Shown: positions 47,350 to 60,630, counted from the first letter of the stretch. The stretch is 64,000 bases of DNA from Pyxicephalus adspersus (GCF_032062135.1 NC_092860.1:131763096-131827095), one strand, 5' to 3'. A program made the numbers and translations. Notes: generated from the sequence alone by a model not told the origin.

Positions 47350-49017
47350 GGGAAACAAATGTTTCAAATGAATGCCTGTTTTCTCTCGTTATTTTTTATT
47401 TTGTTATCTGTAGGGACAGACAGAGTTGTGTCGGTTTAAAGTGAACTATGTTACGGACATTCAAATATTCACCTATTCTTAACAAACGGCAAGACAAAGC
47501 CTTTTTGACTACTGTAGCTGCAGACATTGTGGAGTAGTTAGGCAGCTAAGCTCCTCCTGTACCTCATTAAGTAGGTTCTAATTTGTGTCTGTTTATATAG
47601 GACAAAATACTGTAAGGCTACTACTGAAAGCTGAGCAAGAAAACAATGGACTTTGACATCTTCATGGCTTCCGCTGTAAATGTTGAGGATAACTCTCTCT
47701 AATGGCTGCAGCTAAGGTGGTCAGTGCTGGCTTCAAGTCTAATTTACAACAAGATCCATATCCTGGTCATGGGTTGTTATTAAAGCTAAACTCTACCTAC
47801 TTTTTTATTATCAAGTTTTGAACAGAATGGGGATAGTATTAACTGCCTGGTTGGTATTGTCTGTCTCCTGTACAGAGATTAAAAAAGAATCCAAACCTTC
47901 TCCACTTAGAAAACAAAAGATATTTTTAGTGGTAAGTGTGTATCCCATTAGAAGTATTTTCACTTTTTTCCACTTACAAAAACACACACCAAAATGGCAA
48001 ATGACGCAAAGTAAGTCCTTAGCGTACATATTGATTCCAAGACATGAGCCACGTTATTTTCATCAAGGCTATAATATACAAAATCACCAACCACAATATA
48101 AATGTGAAACAACCTACTTCAGATGGGCATTTAACTCATCAACAACAGAGAAATTTTAATGATATGCAGATATTACTAATAGCAAGCACCTCTAAATCGC
48201 ATGCAGATATTTCCAACAATCAGCAAATATAACCAACCACTGGTAGCTATCAATGGCATCCAGAAAACACGGCCACAAGGTGATAATACCAACAAAAGTG
48301 AGATATCAGTGATAAGCAGATATTGAAGACATGATAATATTATCAATTACAGGCAAATGTCATGCAGATATTAACAAGACTACCATTCTATTGACAGGCA
48401 GATTATAGTAGCAGGCATATTACCCAGCACAAAGTACACTAATGAGAGGCAAATTAAGTGATAGTTTTAGTGACATGTAGGTAAGTAGGCCAGACCAAGA
48501 CCGAAACAGAAAAGGTACCCAATCTGAATGCTGTGCTGCAGTGGGTGCTGCTTGGACAAGATCTTCTCCTGCTTATGTATCATCCAGCTATGTCATTGTG
48601 CTAAGCTGTCAATTAATCAATTCAGTCCTACAGATTACATAGGGAAGGTGCTCTCACTGTCAATGAGGGTCTGTCTTTTAAAGTTCTATCTGTGAGTGTT
48701 TGTTACTGAGCACATTCTGGTATTGAGGTCTATCCTTGATCATCTGGTTCTGGGGGATCTGTTATTAAAGGGTCTATTACTAAGGGGTCTGTCAACAAGG
48801 AATTGGTTATGGAGGTTCTGAAAGTTTGCAACTGGAAAAAGATCAGCTACGGGGAGACCACATGCAGTAGTGATAACCAGTCCTTTGTTACTCTTAGTAA
48901 TGTATTTATTTTTATGGGTTTATACATAACTATTTAAAATGGTAATAATTTGTACCTTCCTGAAGTATGTCTTTAACAACAAGAATAAAAACTGTTCTTT
49001 TCAAGCTTTGAGCTTGT

Positions 49018-49150
49018 GTCAATGCCATCAGTCTGAGATGTTTTTGAGATCACTCAGAATTCATTGACATGCACAATTGACTTTCTTCTGATCTGCATTT
49101 GACCTGGTTAAAACACATTTTGCATTCCCTAGACTTGCACAAATTCAACC
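49018..49150 (+). repeat. Dispersed repeat family, copy 3 (intergenic)
   Basis: TTTTTGAGATCACTCAG, AATTCATTGACATGCAC, TTGACTTTCTTCTGATCTGC and ATTTGACC are in the same order and orientation as the two intronic copies. Confidence 0.65.
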
Positions 49151-50009
49151 CATTTTAGGAAAATAAAATCTCATTAAGAGAGGCCATTAAGATGTTGTCA
49201 TACTAAAACCTTTCCTTAGTATCTGACATGACACCTCCATCTTTCTCCATTTTTGTTAGATATGTGCACACAGATTCTGACTGGTCCCACAATAACATAT
49301 CAGGGTACGGCTACTGCCAATTGTCGGCCCTCCTCTGTTCTCCTGTCATACATAATCAGTAATAGGGGAATGAAGGTCATATATAGTACACTACTTCCTT
49401 AGAGGTTTGTAACATTGTAATTCAAACCTCAGAAAAGATTGAATGAAAAGTTGAATCCAGCCCTTGGGGGGATATGTTTCTATGTATTTCTGTAGTGTAT
49501 TCAATTTCCATTATACAGCAAAGTATTTGTTAATATTTTTCTTCTCTTTGTGTATTGATTCCCAGAGAAAAAAGAGCATTAAGTTTCCCTGAGGTAGAAA
49601 AATGAAAGCTTCATATACGGCCCCAACCTCCTTTTAAAGGCTGAACCATCCGCTCAAAACCATATCTAAACAATTTGTGAATGAAGAAAAGCTTTTAACA
49701 CATCCAGGGCATGGTATTAAGAGATGTTGTGTGCCAGCAAAGGTAAAATATGTAGGATTGATGAGTACAGTCCAAGCTTTACTTGCTCTTCTATGTCAGC
49801 TGTTAGATGCCTGACTGACAAATCGTGGTGATAAATCACTCAGTCCACATAAAAGGAATTCCTGAATGGAATAATCTAATGGTTTGAGGTCAATTGTTTT
49901 TGTTATTTCAATTAAGTTTTTGATGGTTTATATATTTCTTTTAATATCTATAGGAAATCTTTATTGTACAAATAAACGTTTGATATATGGTGGAGATGTA
50001 AAATATCGT

Positions 50010-50145
50010 GGGCTCTATTTATAAAGCAGGGATGCTGACATTCCCTCAAACATTCCCTGGTGGAGAATCATTTAATGCCATTGAAACACATGGACCTGTA
50101 AGATTCATCACCAGGGAATGTTTGATTCCCTGCTTTATTTATAAA
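50010..50145. mobile_element. Palindromic MITE, family of 59526-59701
   Basis: The left part TATAAAGCAGGGATG and AACATTCCCTGGTG is mirrored at the right by CACCAGGGAATGTT and CCCTGCTTTATTTATA. The core contains GCCATTGAAACACATGGACC, almost the same as in the element at 59526. It is non-coding. Confidence 0.75.
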
Positions 50146-51425
50146 ACATATAAGGGAACACAGCAGAAGCTGTTTGCTTTCAAATAACCTCTTTCTAATT
50201 AAAAAGCTTTATGGAGCCACCAGAACAAAGCATGATGAATAAAAGGATGAGTTGTTCTTCTTTGTCAGGTGTGTATACAGTTTGAGTTTCAGTTATTAAC
50301 CCCTCATAGGTAACAGTCATTTTTTAGCAAACCAGGTAAGAATAATTTTATTCTAAAATTGTACACATAGATTGTTAGCAAACAATATACAATGAAATTA
50401 ATGGCTAGAGAGCATCAGCTGTGCCTTGGGTGTAAGAATTCTACAATGGCAAATGTGACAGATAAAGCTAAACACCGGGCAAGCAGCTTACACTTAAACA
50501 AAATATATAATGTATATTTAGTAGTTTTACATGTCAGAAGATTGGCATTTCTGTCCTTGTAGATCTGAGAACATAGTCTTCCTTGGCAGAGGAGCAGACT
50601 GGACATCTTTTTCTGCTGAATTTTTCTTTCACTTCCAGTCCCATTCCCACTCCAACATTGTGACTGGACAGTCTTTTTCACTCCTACACCATTTCAATGT
50701 GTTTCTTATATTGTAGCACACCTAATTCCTCCACCCTTGCTTTTTTCTCTCCCTTTGTGAGTTCTGCTGTGGACTGCAAGAAGCAGATAGCAAGCTACCG
50801 TATATAAAGCTTTTTACACTGATTTTTTAAAAAAATATATATATTTCACAATATACACACAATATACTCACAATATATATATATTTGACAATGATGAATT
50901 TAAAGTTGTGTTCATTTTTGCCCTTCATATCTGCCAGGGAACGGACAGTGTTCCGGTCCACAGGTTGTTAGGTATGCAGATGTGGGGGAAGGGACTTTAG
51001 GTTGAGAGCTGGAGAAAAATATATATTTTTTTTTACCTCACCTTCTATTTCTGCTTTTTTATAGTTACGTACCTAATTTTAATTACAAAGAGATAGTTTG
51101 CAAGGAAACATCCACTGCTGTGTTCTCCCTGTAAAAAAAAACAAAAAACAAAGGTGTATTCTTTATTAAAAGTATAAAATATTAGATTTAAAATACTGTT
51201 CAAATAAAAGAAAATAAAACTGATGCAAAATGATGATAGTTTTACTTTATCAAAAGGTACATTTCCTTACAAATGCAGACTTAGTAGTCTAAAATCTTAC
51301 ATTTATTATTTTTTTGGCTTCATGTTATATAATCAATTTGTCAATACCTTAGGCTGCTTACACACTTGCCATTTTCATCATTGGAAACAAACCCTGTGGT
51401 CATTTTCAGCAACAAAGGGTGACAG

Positions 51426-51587
51426 ATTATTATTATTATTATTATTATTTATAAACAAGATTTATATAGCGCCAACATATTACGCAATGCTGTACATTAA
51501 AAAGGGGTAGCAGACTTTTGCAGAGAGTGACATAGGAGGAGAAGAAGAGCTTACAATCTAGGAGGTGGGGGAAATCTCACACAATAG
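51426..51587 (-). mobile_element. L2-like LINE 3' tail (minus strand)
   Basis: Read on the minus strand it has AGATTGTAAGCTCTTC, a block ending TGTACAGCATTGCGTAATAT, GGCGCTATATAAAT and a (TAA)n tail (51426-51450 as ATT on the plus strand). TTGTAAGCTC and a GCGCTATATAAAT-type end followed by a short tandem tail are typical of L2/CR1-group LINE 3' ends. It shares the same body with the plus-strand copy at 58395. Confidence 0.7.
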
Positions 51588-53284
51588 GTGATAATACAAT
51601 AACAGATGAACAAACAAGCGCTGTACACACTCCCATTCTGTTCTTTGGAGAGGGGGATGATGAGTGAGTGCACCCCATTGTGCTTTCCTCCGTTGACTTG
51701 TATAGTAGTTGCTCCCCATTAGACATTTATTAATGCGTTCTGATGGACCAATGAATGATGTTGGGCTATTGCTTTACACATGTCAGATTCTCCCCCGGCT
51801 TAGCATGACCATTCGTATCAGACAAGAACCCTCTGACATGTGTACATAGTCTTAGACTTTTTAAGATGAATTTGTTCCTGGTAATTTAATACAATACTCT
51901 TTTTAATAGTTGTTATAATGCTGGCAAATATGGCCTTGGACAAGATGGATGACAATACTTCTGCTAACAGTCACCATCAGTCTGTCCGCTGTCATTATTA
52001 GGTCCTTTTTATCAAGGATATAACACTTCAGACGGCATACTCTACTTAGACAATGAGCAATGGATTAAATACAGATGAAGATCACTTGTCTGCTGCTCTT
52101 TGAAGGTCCAGTTCTGATCAATAGATTATCTTGATGTAAACACATGGACTGGAAATGTAAATTATTAATGTACTTGCCAAGAATGTGTGAGGTCAGGTGA
52201 CTGTTTGACGTGTGAAAATCCATGAGTGCTGGCTACACAAAAATAAAATGGGACATTTAAAGGTGAACGCAAGTCAAAACAAAGTCACAGATTTAAGTGT
52301 AGTGTAAAATTTTGGAAAGAGTGGGAAATATTCATAACCTTTTTTGCAAGATCATCCCGGTTCTTAGCAAAAATGTTAAGCCCTGATGAAGCACATTGGC
52401 TCTTCACTTAACATTTGGTCTGGGCACAGGCGTTGGGCAGTACCCAACACCTTGATATGTCTCACATCTTATGGGTGCAAAGATTATCAAGACAAGTGTT
52501 GCATGGCCTGAGGCAAAGCTTGGGGTCCAGGTATGATTTCGGCCTATTGTCCCTGTTGGTTGCAGGGCTTTATTTTGCTTGAATGCATTTAATCTGGATG
52601 CCTTTTATTTTTACTTGGTTTTAACCAAGTATTCAATACAGTTTATATTATGACTGGGGGACTGACCCACATTTGCACCGTCCACCCCTATATCCAGCAA
52701 CAAAAACTGAATTTCTAAGGCTTCCAACGCTGGACAACTATTTCACTAGAAAGGTTTCTCCATCCTGGTGATTATAAAAGTTGGGATAAATAAGTAAAAC
52801 AAATCCTCACTAAGGGCAACATTGACAGATAGTTGTTGCTTGAGTGGCTTAAGCCCTAATGGTACCTATGGCGTATTTGTTTTCATATATTTAAATGTGT
52901 GGATTACTTGGGTTGGTACCAACATCTGGTGTAAATGTGTCATTTTAAATGTCAATAGCTTCATTAGAAATTTGTTTACTGAGAAAAAGTTGACATGACA
53001 AAAAACTTATTTCCCGGGCACCATGTTTCCCTGGTCCTTCAGGCATTGTCTTCCACCATGCCATTCCAGTCTCCCCAGGTATGTTTTTCCAGAAAGTGTC
53101 TACTACCATGTCCCCTAAAGCTCCTACAGGCACTACTTGCCACCATTACTCCCAGTCCTGACTTCAACATCCCACATATGTAAAATGCCCCCAGTTGCCC
53201 AGTCTATAACAAGTACTTCCCTACAGTGTCCTCCTTCTGTGCCGTTGCTGACATACTCCACAGGGATTTACCTTGTGGTAAGAA

Positions 53285-53565
53285 TCCCTCTTGTTTAAAA
53301 AAAAAAAGGGGGTGAAGTCCTTCCCTAGGATCAGCAGATACAGAAGACTACATCACCGGATCTCACGCCTGCACAGTGCAAGGTTGGGTGATGTAGCCAG
53401 AAGAAGGAAAAGAAGGCACCAACCGGCACTTCCTCCGTGCCAGGACGAAGACGTATAGTAGGGCGGTGCGGGACCCAGTCGAAGACATTGATCTGAGGGA
53501 TCTGAGAAATTAAAGGTAGGTGAGTTTTTTTTTTATTTTCAGTTTACTTCCGCTTTAATTTTTCT
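53285..53565. repeat. GC-rich interspersed repeat
   Basis: The block is clearly richer in GC than its surroundings and has runs such as ACCAACCGGCACTTCCTCCG and GAAATTAAAGGTAGGTGAG, then a long T run and TTTACTTCCGCTTTAA. I recognise this type from frog genomes but not its class. No coding frame. Confidence 0.5.
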
Positions 53566-55090
53566 GCTTCATCCTTTATTTCCTGAATCCTGACTTCCTA
53601 GCGTCACTTCAATAATTCCCTGGATTACTCCTGATATTTTTGCCACTGCTGGAACTTTTGTGATGTAGCTACAGCTCAAGTCAGTGGACAGAAATATTTC
53701 TACTTGTACTAGTACAGAAGCTGGCCTAGAGGAGAAAGTATAAACCCGGCTTAATATCAATCTAGTGTTAAAGGAAATTAATATTAGTTTTACAATATAA
53801 TCAAGTTAAAGAATCTCATATATGATTAAGCTTGCCACCAACCACGGAAAACTGAAATATATGGTATGCGGTGAAGTTTAACTTTACCACTCAAAAATGT
53901 TTTATTTATTTTCCAAATCTGCAGCCAAATGTTTACTAACACCGGAGCAGAAGATGTTTTTATTTAGAGCATGCACTATACCTCTGCCGATATGCCTGTA
54001 TGCACTAACATTAAAGAGTTTTTCAAGGACAGAGAAAATGAATATAAACTCATTCTTCCATTAGGCGAGCAGTCATCCTGCAAAGTTGCCAATTTGTAAA
54101 AAGCTGTTCTATTGCGAGGAAGTACTGCTGTATATTCGTCCTAAGGGAGGTGCAGAAGTAGACAATTTTCTGTTATGATTACACTATGACCACTGGGGAT
54201 ATCATGCTCAGCTTTAAGGTGTCATTGAGAGAATAAAGAATCAATACATCTAGCAAAGTTCTCCATCACAGAGATTCTGGATATGAGCACACATTTTGCT
54301 CCACAGGTTGGCATTTCATTAAACACAGCTATTGTTCATTCAGTCAACAGTGTTGGGAGTCACTTATGAACACACCAATCCAAGTCCACAGAATTACTGT
54401 CAAGCTTCAGGACGACATAAAAAAAGAACTATATTTAAGATAAAAATGATAGCTGATGCTCCTGGACCAGTGGGATCAATAGGGCCAAAAATAACCCCAC
54501 TACCCCTGTTTATACTTGCCATGCTGCTTACATAACATTGTGAACACATTTTGTATTTATCTATTGTTTTCATGTTTGTGGGCATGGAACAGTAGAAGGT
54601 TGGGGGAGTTTAGAGGTAGGTGCAGGATTGTATATAGGAAATGTGACAGCAATCATAGAGTTACTAATAATAAGGGAACATATCAGCATTACATAGCAAA
54701 TCATGTAACGTGGCTAGCTGCGTGTTTTTGGGATATGGGACGAAACCAAAAGGAAACTCCATGCAGATGGTGCTGAGATCCTGTGTGAGAGTGTTTGCCC
54801 ATCCATACATTTGTATATTTATAGTGATAGCCATCAGCATTCCCTAAATGCATGATTCTGCACCGTTTTGTTGCAACTGCACTCTAATATTCAAACAAGT
54901 AAAACATTTGGTTACTGCATGCAACATTTTATACACTGGTAGAAAAACCCTGCAGCCGTGGGGGGAAGGGGCCTATCTTTTTACTTTCCTCTGACAGGAA
55001 CTCTTTCTTCCGTGGTTCCTCAGTAGCTGCTGCTCCTTTTGTCCTTAACCCATGCCAAGCATCATGCAGCCCTGAAAATCCTCTGTGATC

Positions 55091-55182
55091 CCCAGGCACT
55101 AGAGGTTAATTAACTTCTAGTGCCTGGGCATCGCACACTCTTCTCGATGAATGCAGCCACAGCTGCAATCATTGAGAAGATT
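55091..55182. repeat. Two adjacent hairpins, possible DNA-transposon remnant
   Basis: 55091-55128 is a 38-bp palindrome (CCCAGGCACTAGA mirrored by TCTAGTGCCTGGG around GTTAATTAAC) with a single mismatched pair. 55139-55181 is a second inverted repeat (TCTTCTCGATGAATGCAGC and the inverse of GCTGCAATCATTGAGAAGA). Together they look like the inner arms of a palindromic element. Confidence 0.55.
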
Positions 55183-58100
55183 CCCAGCACGGGAGAACCT
55201 CCTGACATATTGTAATATAAGTATCTCTTATGGTTATATACCACAAGGGAAGACATGAGAGTAGATCAAAGGTAAGTGACAGCAAACAGATGCAGGAAAA
55301 GAAAGATTGGATGCTGGAGGAGGTAATTATCTTTTCATTCAACTACCCCACTCCGCATGGGGAGGAAGGGAACTTTTGCTAGTGACATGAGAGCCCTTTT
55401 AGATGAACCCCCTGTCCAGGGTAGTCACAAAGGAGGAAGTACCTCAAAGTTGGCACTTTGAAGATTTTTTGAGAACCTGGGCTCCATCTTTAAAATAAAG
55501 GCCTATTTACATTGGGACTGCATTATTAAGAACACATTAAGCATTTTGTGTTACAGCAGCTGATTAATTTCTAACTGGGCTGCCAATATAATACAGCCTA
55601 GCACAATCAAAATTTTTCTTGGTGCAGTGTACTGCCTGCTGCTTTTTAGTGCATCAGAGTTGTATTGAAAATCAACGCTACCACAACGCACCATAGTAAA
55701 TGCATTGCCATGTATGGTGGTAAAAAGATTCTGATAAAGAAAATATTTTAGATAATATTATACAGTGCCCAGCATGCTATAGAACTATTTGCATCTGTCA
55801 CATGGAGGTTGTAATCCCTTTACAACCAAGCTCACATTTTCAGAAAAAGCATTGCATTGTAGATAGTTTTTAATTCGTACTATGGGCCCAATATTTAAAA
55901 ATGAATGTAAAGTATTATCTTTTTCTCCTAGTCCACATATCCAAATACAGAGAACTATACACTATAAACAAGTAATAATGTAAATGACATTTGGCAGAGA
56001 AAGCTAGCCCGGAAGTAGATAATGGACAGAGGGGCTGCATTACTAAGGGCAGAAATAGGTATGCATGGGAACAGGAGCACCATCAGAAATGTCTGGCCCT
56101 CTCTGCTATAAGCCATCTTTCTGCCATCACTTGACAACTGTTTTTCCCGTTTTTCCCTGTTGTTTGAAACCTGTTATTGTATGTTTATCATTGTACTTAT
56201 ACTTTAATAAAAACTGTTCTAAAAAATACATTTTTTGCCCTTTTAAAAATGTTAACTTCCTGGGCCACTTCCTCCATTTTTAAAACTTCCAGCATTGCAA
56301 AAGTCAAGCTCTTTGGATCGGGCCCCGTACAGAAGTATCCCTTGTCCTCCTGATGGGCACATCTCCATGGGCTAAAAGAGTGTAAAGTGGTGCAAATAGA
56401 AATGAAAGTTCTTACCAGATTTATTGTTGGTTGTTGGATGAGAGGAGCCGCTCATGAAGATTGGATTCTTCTGGAAGACTTGGCGGAAGGGTGAAGTTGC
56501 AATATCCCCCAGACCTGGTTTCCTGGAATCTGATTATGTGACTTGAGAATACCTGCAAAATAGGGCTCATCCGGTGACATCCTTTTTGTAAGGTTGTGGT
56601 TGGTTTTACCTAGAGGTCAGTCCTTTGGTGGAAGTCAGGATAGTTATAAAACCAATTCATAAAATGTCCTCGAGCTGGGGATACGGCTGGGTACACAGTG
56701 GCACTGAGTTATGTGTTACGGTCAGTGGACACCCAATGATCCTCTCTTGTCAATACTAGTTGTTTATGTTTTGGTTCATTATTAGTTAATGTTATTTATT
56801 GATCATTTGTTTAATAAAAGGCTGCTGTGGCCAATTTAAATCCAAAGTCAAGCAGTCAGTTGTCTTTATTTGGGAAAACCTAGAGTGACGGGTATTGATG
56901 AATCCTTTAGTCAAGGGCCCTATACTATAGGTCTGTTTTAGAAACCGCTAACACTTTGAGAATGAAATAAAACATTTGCATTTTGGTGAATACACCAGTT
57001 CACGCTCAGTGCTCTAGTTAATTCTAACAGTGGATGTTTATGAATTTAATAAGAATTCTATAGGCAATTATGGATCATAACTGATTTGTGAATTTCTCAA
57101 AATAAAGCACATTTCCCTTAGATGGGGTGCTGGATTTTATGTTTTCTAATATTTAACTTTATTATTAGCAACACCCGTGTTTAAATGCAAATAGGTGACA
57201 GGGTATGAATTGAAAGGCTTATAAAAATAACATCTTGCTGGGATTCAGTGTGTGATTTTGTCGTTTTAGTCTTGTTTTTATTATATATGTGCTTTTTCTT
57301 CTCCCAGTAGAGCATGTAGAATAACACAGATTGAAGGTGAAATGCTTCCCCTTATTTAACTCATAGCTATGCAGGGACATGCATATCCTGCTGCAAGCTC
57401 CACTTTGCCTGCAGCACTTTGACTTTTTCCTAAATCACCCTCTTGTTAAAATAGCACATTCAAGTGCTAGCAAAGAAAAGCTAAATTGGCTCCATTTAAA
57501 TGTATCAAACTGGAAACTTTAATCAAACTAATACATCATTGTTTAAAGGTCCTTTGTTCATGCAAATATATTAAAATGTTCAAAAGCACGGTTATATATT
57601 TAAAAGAGAACTCTTAGTCAATATACATGATATATAGAAAAGGCTCTTTATATTTCTAAATATATTTTAAGCAATTATTTTGTCTTGGAAGCTTGTAGAG
57701 TTGATGATCTACAATAACAAATTATTTTGTAGTCTGTGCCTTCCTGTTTTACAAAAACTACAAACATCAAGTTATATATGATGCAAGAAACTATCAGACT
57801 GGCAATCTAAGGTGTCCTGGGAGTCCTCTGGACTTCAAATGATTTCCTAAGCAAAGGCACACACCAACCCCACATCCATTAGTATAAAACCTGATAAAAG
57901 GTCTGCATTTCTATGTGGAATGGAGGTGGGGTGTCACTCTGCTCCAACTTTGGTCAATATTTGTACAAAAAGTTATGAAATTCCTGGGGGAATATTGGTC
58001 TGAGTAACTGTTAATGTATAGAATAGAAATGTGTTTGTCTTTTTGTTTTTAGGCATTTAAAAAGGCAGCGAAAGAATGCAAAAAAAAAAGCAAATTAAAG

Positions 58101-58394
58101 AATAGTGTTTGGAGACATTATTAATGAAAAGGACTATTTACTAAAAACCCACAATGCATTTTACATCTTACCTGTAACTGAAAGGGTAATTTATATAATC
58201 TACATTCAGGGCCAAAAAGCACTTTTATCTAAACATCAGGCAAGGTCACGTGGGACCGTGGTCATATGTCCAAATTTCAAGTGCCATATTATAAGTGCAA
58301 TGGGAATTAATCCAGGGAATAACATCAACATCATCATCCTCAACTAACATCACTGATTAATTGACCTCCTTCATCTTCCTGCATCTAATCCCCT

Positions 58395-58620
58395 GCTGCT
58401 CACTTAAAAGAGCACTCAAAACCCAACTTTTAAAACCTGCCTACCTGTCTCCTAAACCCATACTTCCCACCACTCCATATCTCCCCTCCTATTGTGTGAT
58501 ACTTCCCCCAACTCTTAGATTGTAAGCTCTCTGCGGCAGGGTCCTCTCCTCCTCCTGTGTCACTGTCTGGATCTGTCTGTCATTTGCAACCCCTATTGAA
58601 TGTACAGCGCTATGTAATGA
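58395..58620 (+). mobile_element. L2-like LINE 3' end with remnant of the ORF terminus
   Basis: CTTAAAAGAGCACTCAAAAC can be read as LKRALKTQLLKPAYLS, which resembles the C-terminal end of L2 reverse transcriptase polyproteins (LKTxLxxLAY). Then come CTTAGATTGTAAGCTCTCTG, GGCAGGGTCC and AATGTACAGCGCTATGTAAT. It is 5'-truncated, as usual for LINEs. Confidence 0.7.
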
Positions 58621-58721
58621 TTCAAATTTTATGCTTTGAAAATTAAATATGAAAATTATGTTTTTTGGCTCCAGAACAAACATTTTCAACAAGGGCAACA
58701 CTGTAGCCAAGTGTTATTCAG

Positions 58722-58785
58722 CTAGAGTCATTCCAGTGGTTGGTAGGGGTTCCTTGAGCAATGAGAATTTTGTGTCAGTTTAAGT
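58722..58785 (+). mobile_element. Fragment of the hAT MITE family
   Basis: GTAGGGGTTCCTTGAGCAAT and nearby bases match the core of the elements at 8181 and 35309. No terminal repeats are left that I can see, so it is a truncated copy. Confidence 0.5.
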
Positions 58786-59525
58786 GGGGGCAGCTTTCTC
58801 TAGTAATAAAACAGGCTCTGCTCACTCCCTATTATTGAAAGTAGTATGCATCACCTTTCCAAAGCAATGTCAGCTCAGCTGCGGCATGCTTTCCAAGCCG
58901 GAGCCTTAACTAGAGAATGATTAAAAAGCACGGAGCACTATAGAAACCTAAGGCTACTTCCCTGACCTACGAAGATAGTTGATTAAAGATCCAAAACAGG
59001 GTGGAACAAGTCAACTTCCAGGAAAATTCCAAGGGTTATTTCACTTTTTGGTGAAATAGAAAGCCCTGGATTTTGGTAGCCAGTTGTAAATGAATGTAAA
59101 TCCTACTAAGTAATCTTCTTTAATTCCGTGACTCATTCCCCTTGTGTTGTTTCTGTTAATGGTTACATTTTTACAATGTCAAGTGTGGAGAGATATTAAA
59201 CATAATGCAAATGTGATAACCTCTTAAAACCTTTACCAAACAAGTACCCTTCATTCCATGGAACATTAGGTCTTGTACTCATTAAAAAGCCTGAGTTTGA
59301 ATGACAGAAGATGATTTCCTGATCAAGGGCAAAATTCCAATGTTTAGTTAGCAAACTGCACTGAAATGTTGCCCTCCAGGTCTTTAAATGTAAAACTAAA
59401 TTATATTATCAGTGAAAACAGATCTAGATTTAATATTGTAATGTTTAACTGGAATCCACTTGTGGCGTCACATTCTTTTTTTTTAATTATAATACCATGA
59501 AAATTCTTAAGATATGTTTGATAAA

Positions 59526-59701
59526 ATTTGCATTGTTTACAGGTGCCAGAAAATCAATTACTGCCATTGAAACACATGGATCTGGAAGACTTTTCCTGCT
59601 GGAAAATCAACCAGGTCCATGTGTTTCAATAGCAGTAACTGATTCTCCACCAGGGAATGTTTCAGTGAATGTCAGATTCATAGCTTTATAAGTGGACCCC
59701 C
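59526..59701. mobile_element. Palindromic MITE, related to 50010-50145
   Basis: TACTGCCATTGAAACACATG at about 59559 is mirrored by CATGTGTTTCAATAGCAGTA at about 59612. The right part has CCACCAGGGAATGTTTCAGT and ends AGCTTTATAAGTGGACCCCC. The core and the AGGGAATGTT motif are shared with the copy at 50010. No coding capacity. Confidence 0.75.
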
Positions 59702-60630
59702 TAGTGTTAACCCACTAATTAAGATTGACAGCTGTATTTAAATCCCCTTATTCTCAACATAACTTTGATTTACTAAAAAAACATTTTTTGTGTATGGTAG
59801 CCAATGACTCCATTGAAAATAAAATACAATACTGGTATGATCAAAAATTCTTCAAAAAATCCAAGGAAATATTTATTAATAATGAATCAGTCAAATTTTG
59901 TTTGGACAAATTTCAAAGCCTATTACTAATACACAAGTACAAAAAAAAATGCATAATACCGTGAAACACAATATCACTACTTCCCTCCAGATGCTTCTAG
60001 CGAAAAACTGCTTCAATGTCAATGGATCGTCACCCTGAGCCACATCTGTCTGTGAGCAAATCTTCCTGTTTTAAGTGAAGATTAGGGTGTGAATAGCTTT
60101 TAAATGATACAAAAAAAACTTAAAATGAGAGTTTCCAAGGTCTGAGAAAGTCAGTTGAAGCTTTTAACTGTGAACCAAGAACAAAGCCTACCTTCCCACA
60201 TTTTCTGTTTTCATAATTTAATACATAATATTCCTGAAGAATGATTGAAAGAGCAGCAAATAATAAATGCTCCCTGTAGTTTAAGCCCCAGAACGTCTTC
60301 TCTGGGCTCTGTTTGTTCTCCAAAGCTAAAATTCTGTTAATATTTTGCCTTTTTTTTATATTTTTCTTTTTTTGTTTTATTCTTAACATACTAACATTGT
60401 TTTAACATATAACCTTTTTTTCATAGTTTATTTTGTATCTTTAAAAAATTATTTATGGAATTTTAGTGGGACTTTTAAGGTCCGAATGAATTCATATTAT
60501 CACACAGTTCTTAGTATAATAACATTTTTTTTTTTAGACCTTATTGCGTATACTTAAAATCACAACATTAAAACTTTAATTTAAAATACATTTAAATTAA
60601 TTTAATACATTTAATACTCATTTAAAATAC

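Larger units (their letters stand above)
41009..47365 (+). other. PPARGC1A: Probable PPARGC1A 3' untranslated region
   Basis: The AT-rich sequence after the stop codon is open-ended and holds several AATAAA signals (41812, 42369, 45061, 45655, 46245, 47344). PPARGC1A mRNAs in mammals have a 3' UTR of about 4 kb, so a long UTR is expected. Visible elements are a miR-23-type match (41169-41179), a GC-rich hairpin (41900-41954), an AT microsatellite (41713-41757), a Pumilio-type TGTACATA (41985-41992), a miR-30-type TGTTTAC (42917-42923) and an ATT run (42431-42456). MITE-like pieces near 43313-43359 and 45170-45355 may be insertions. The end is inferred from the last strong poly(A) signal. Confidence 0.55.
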
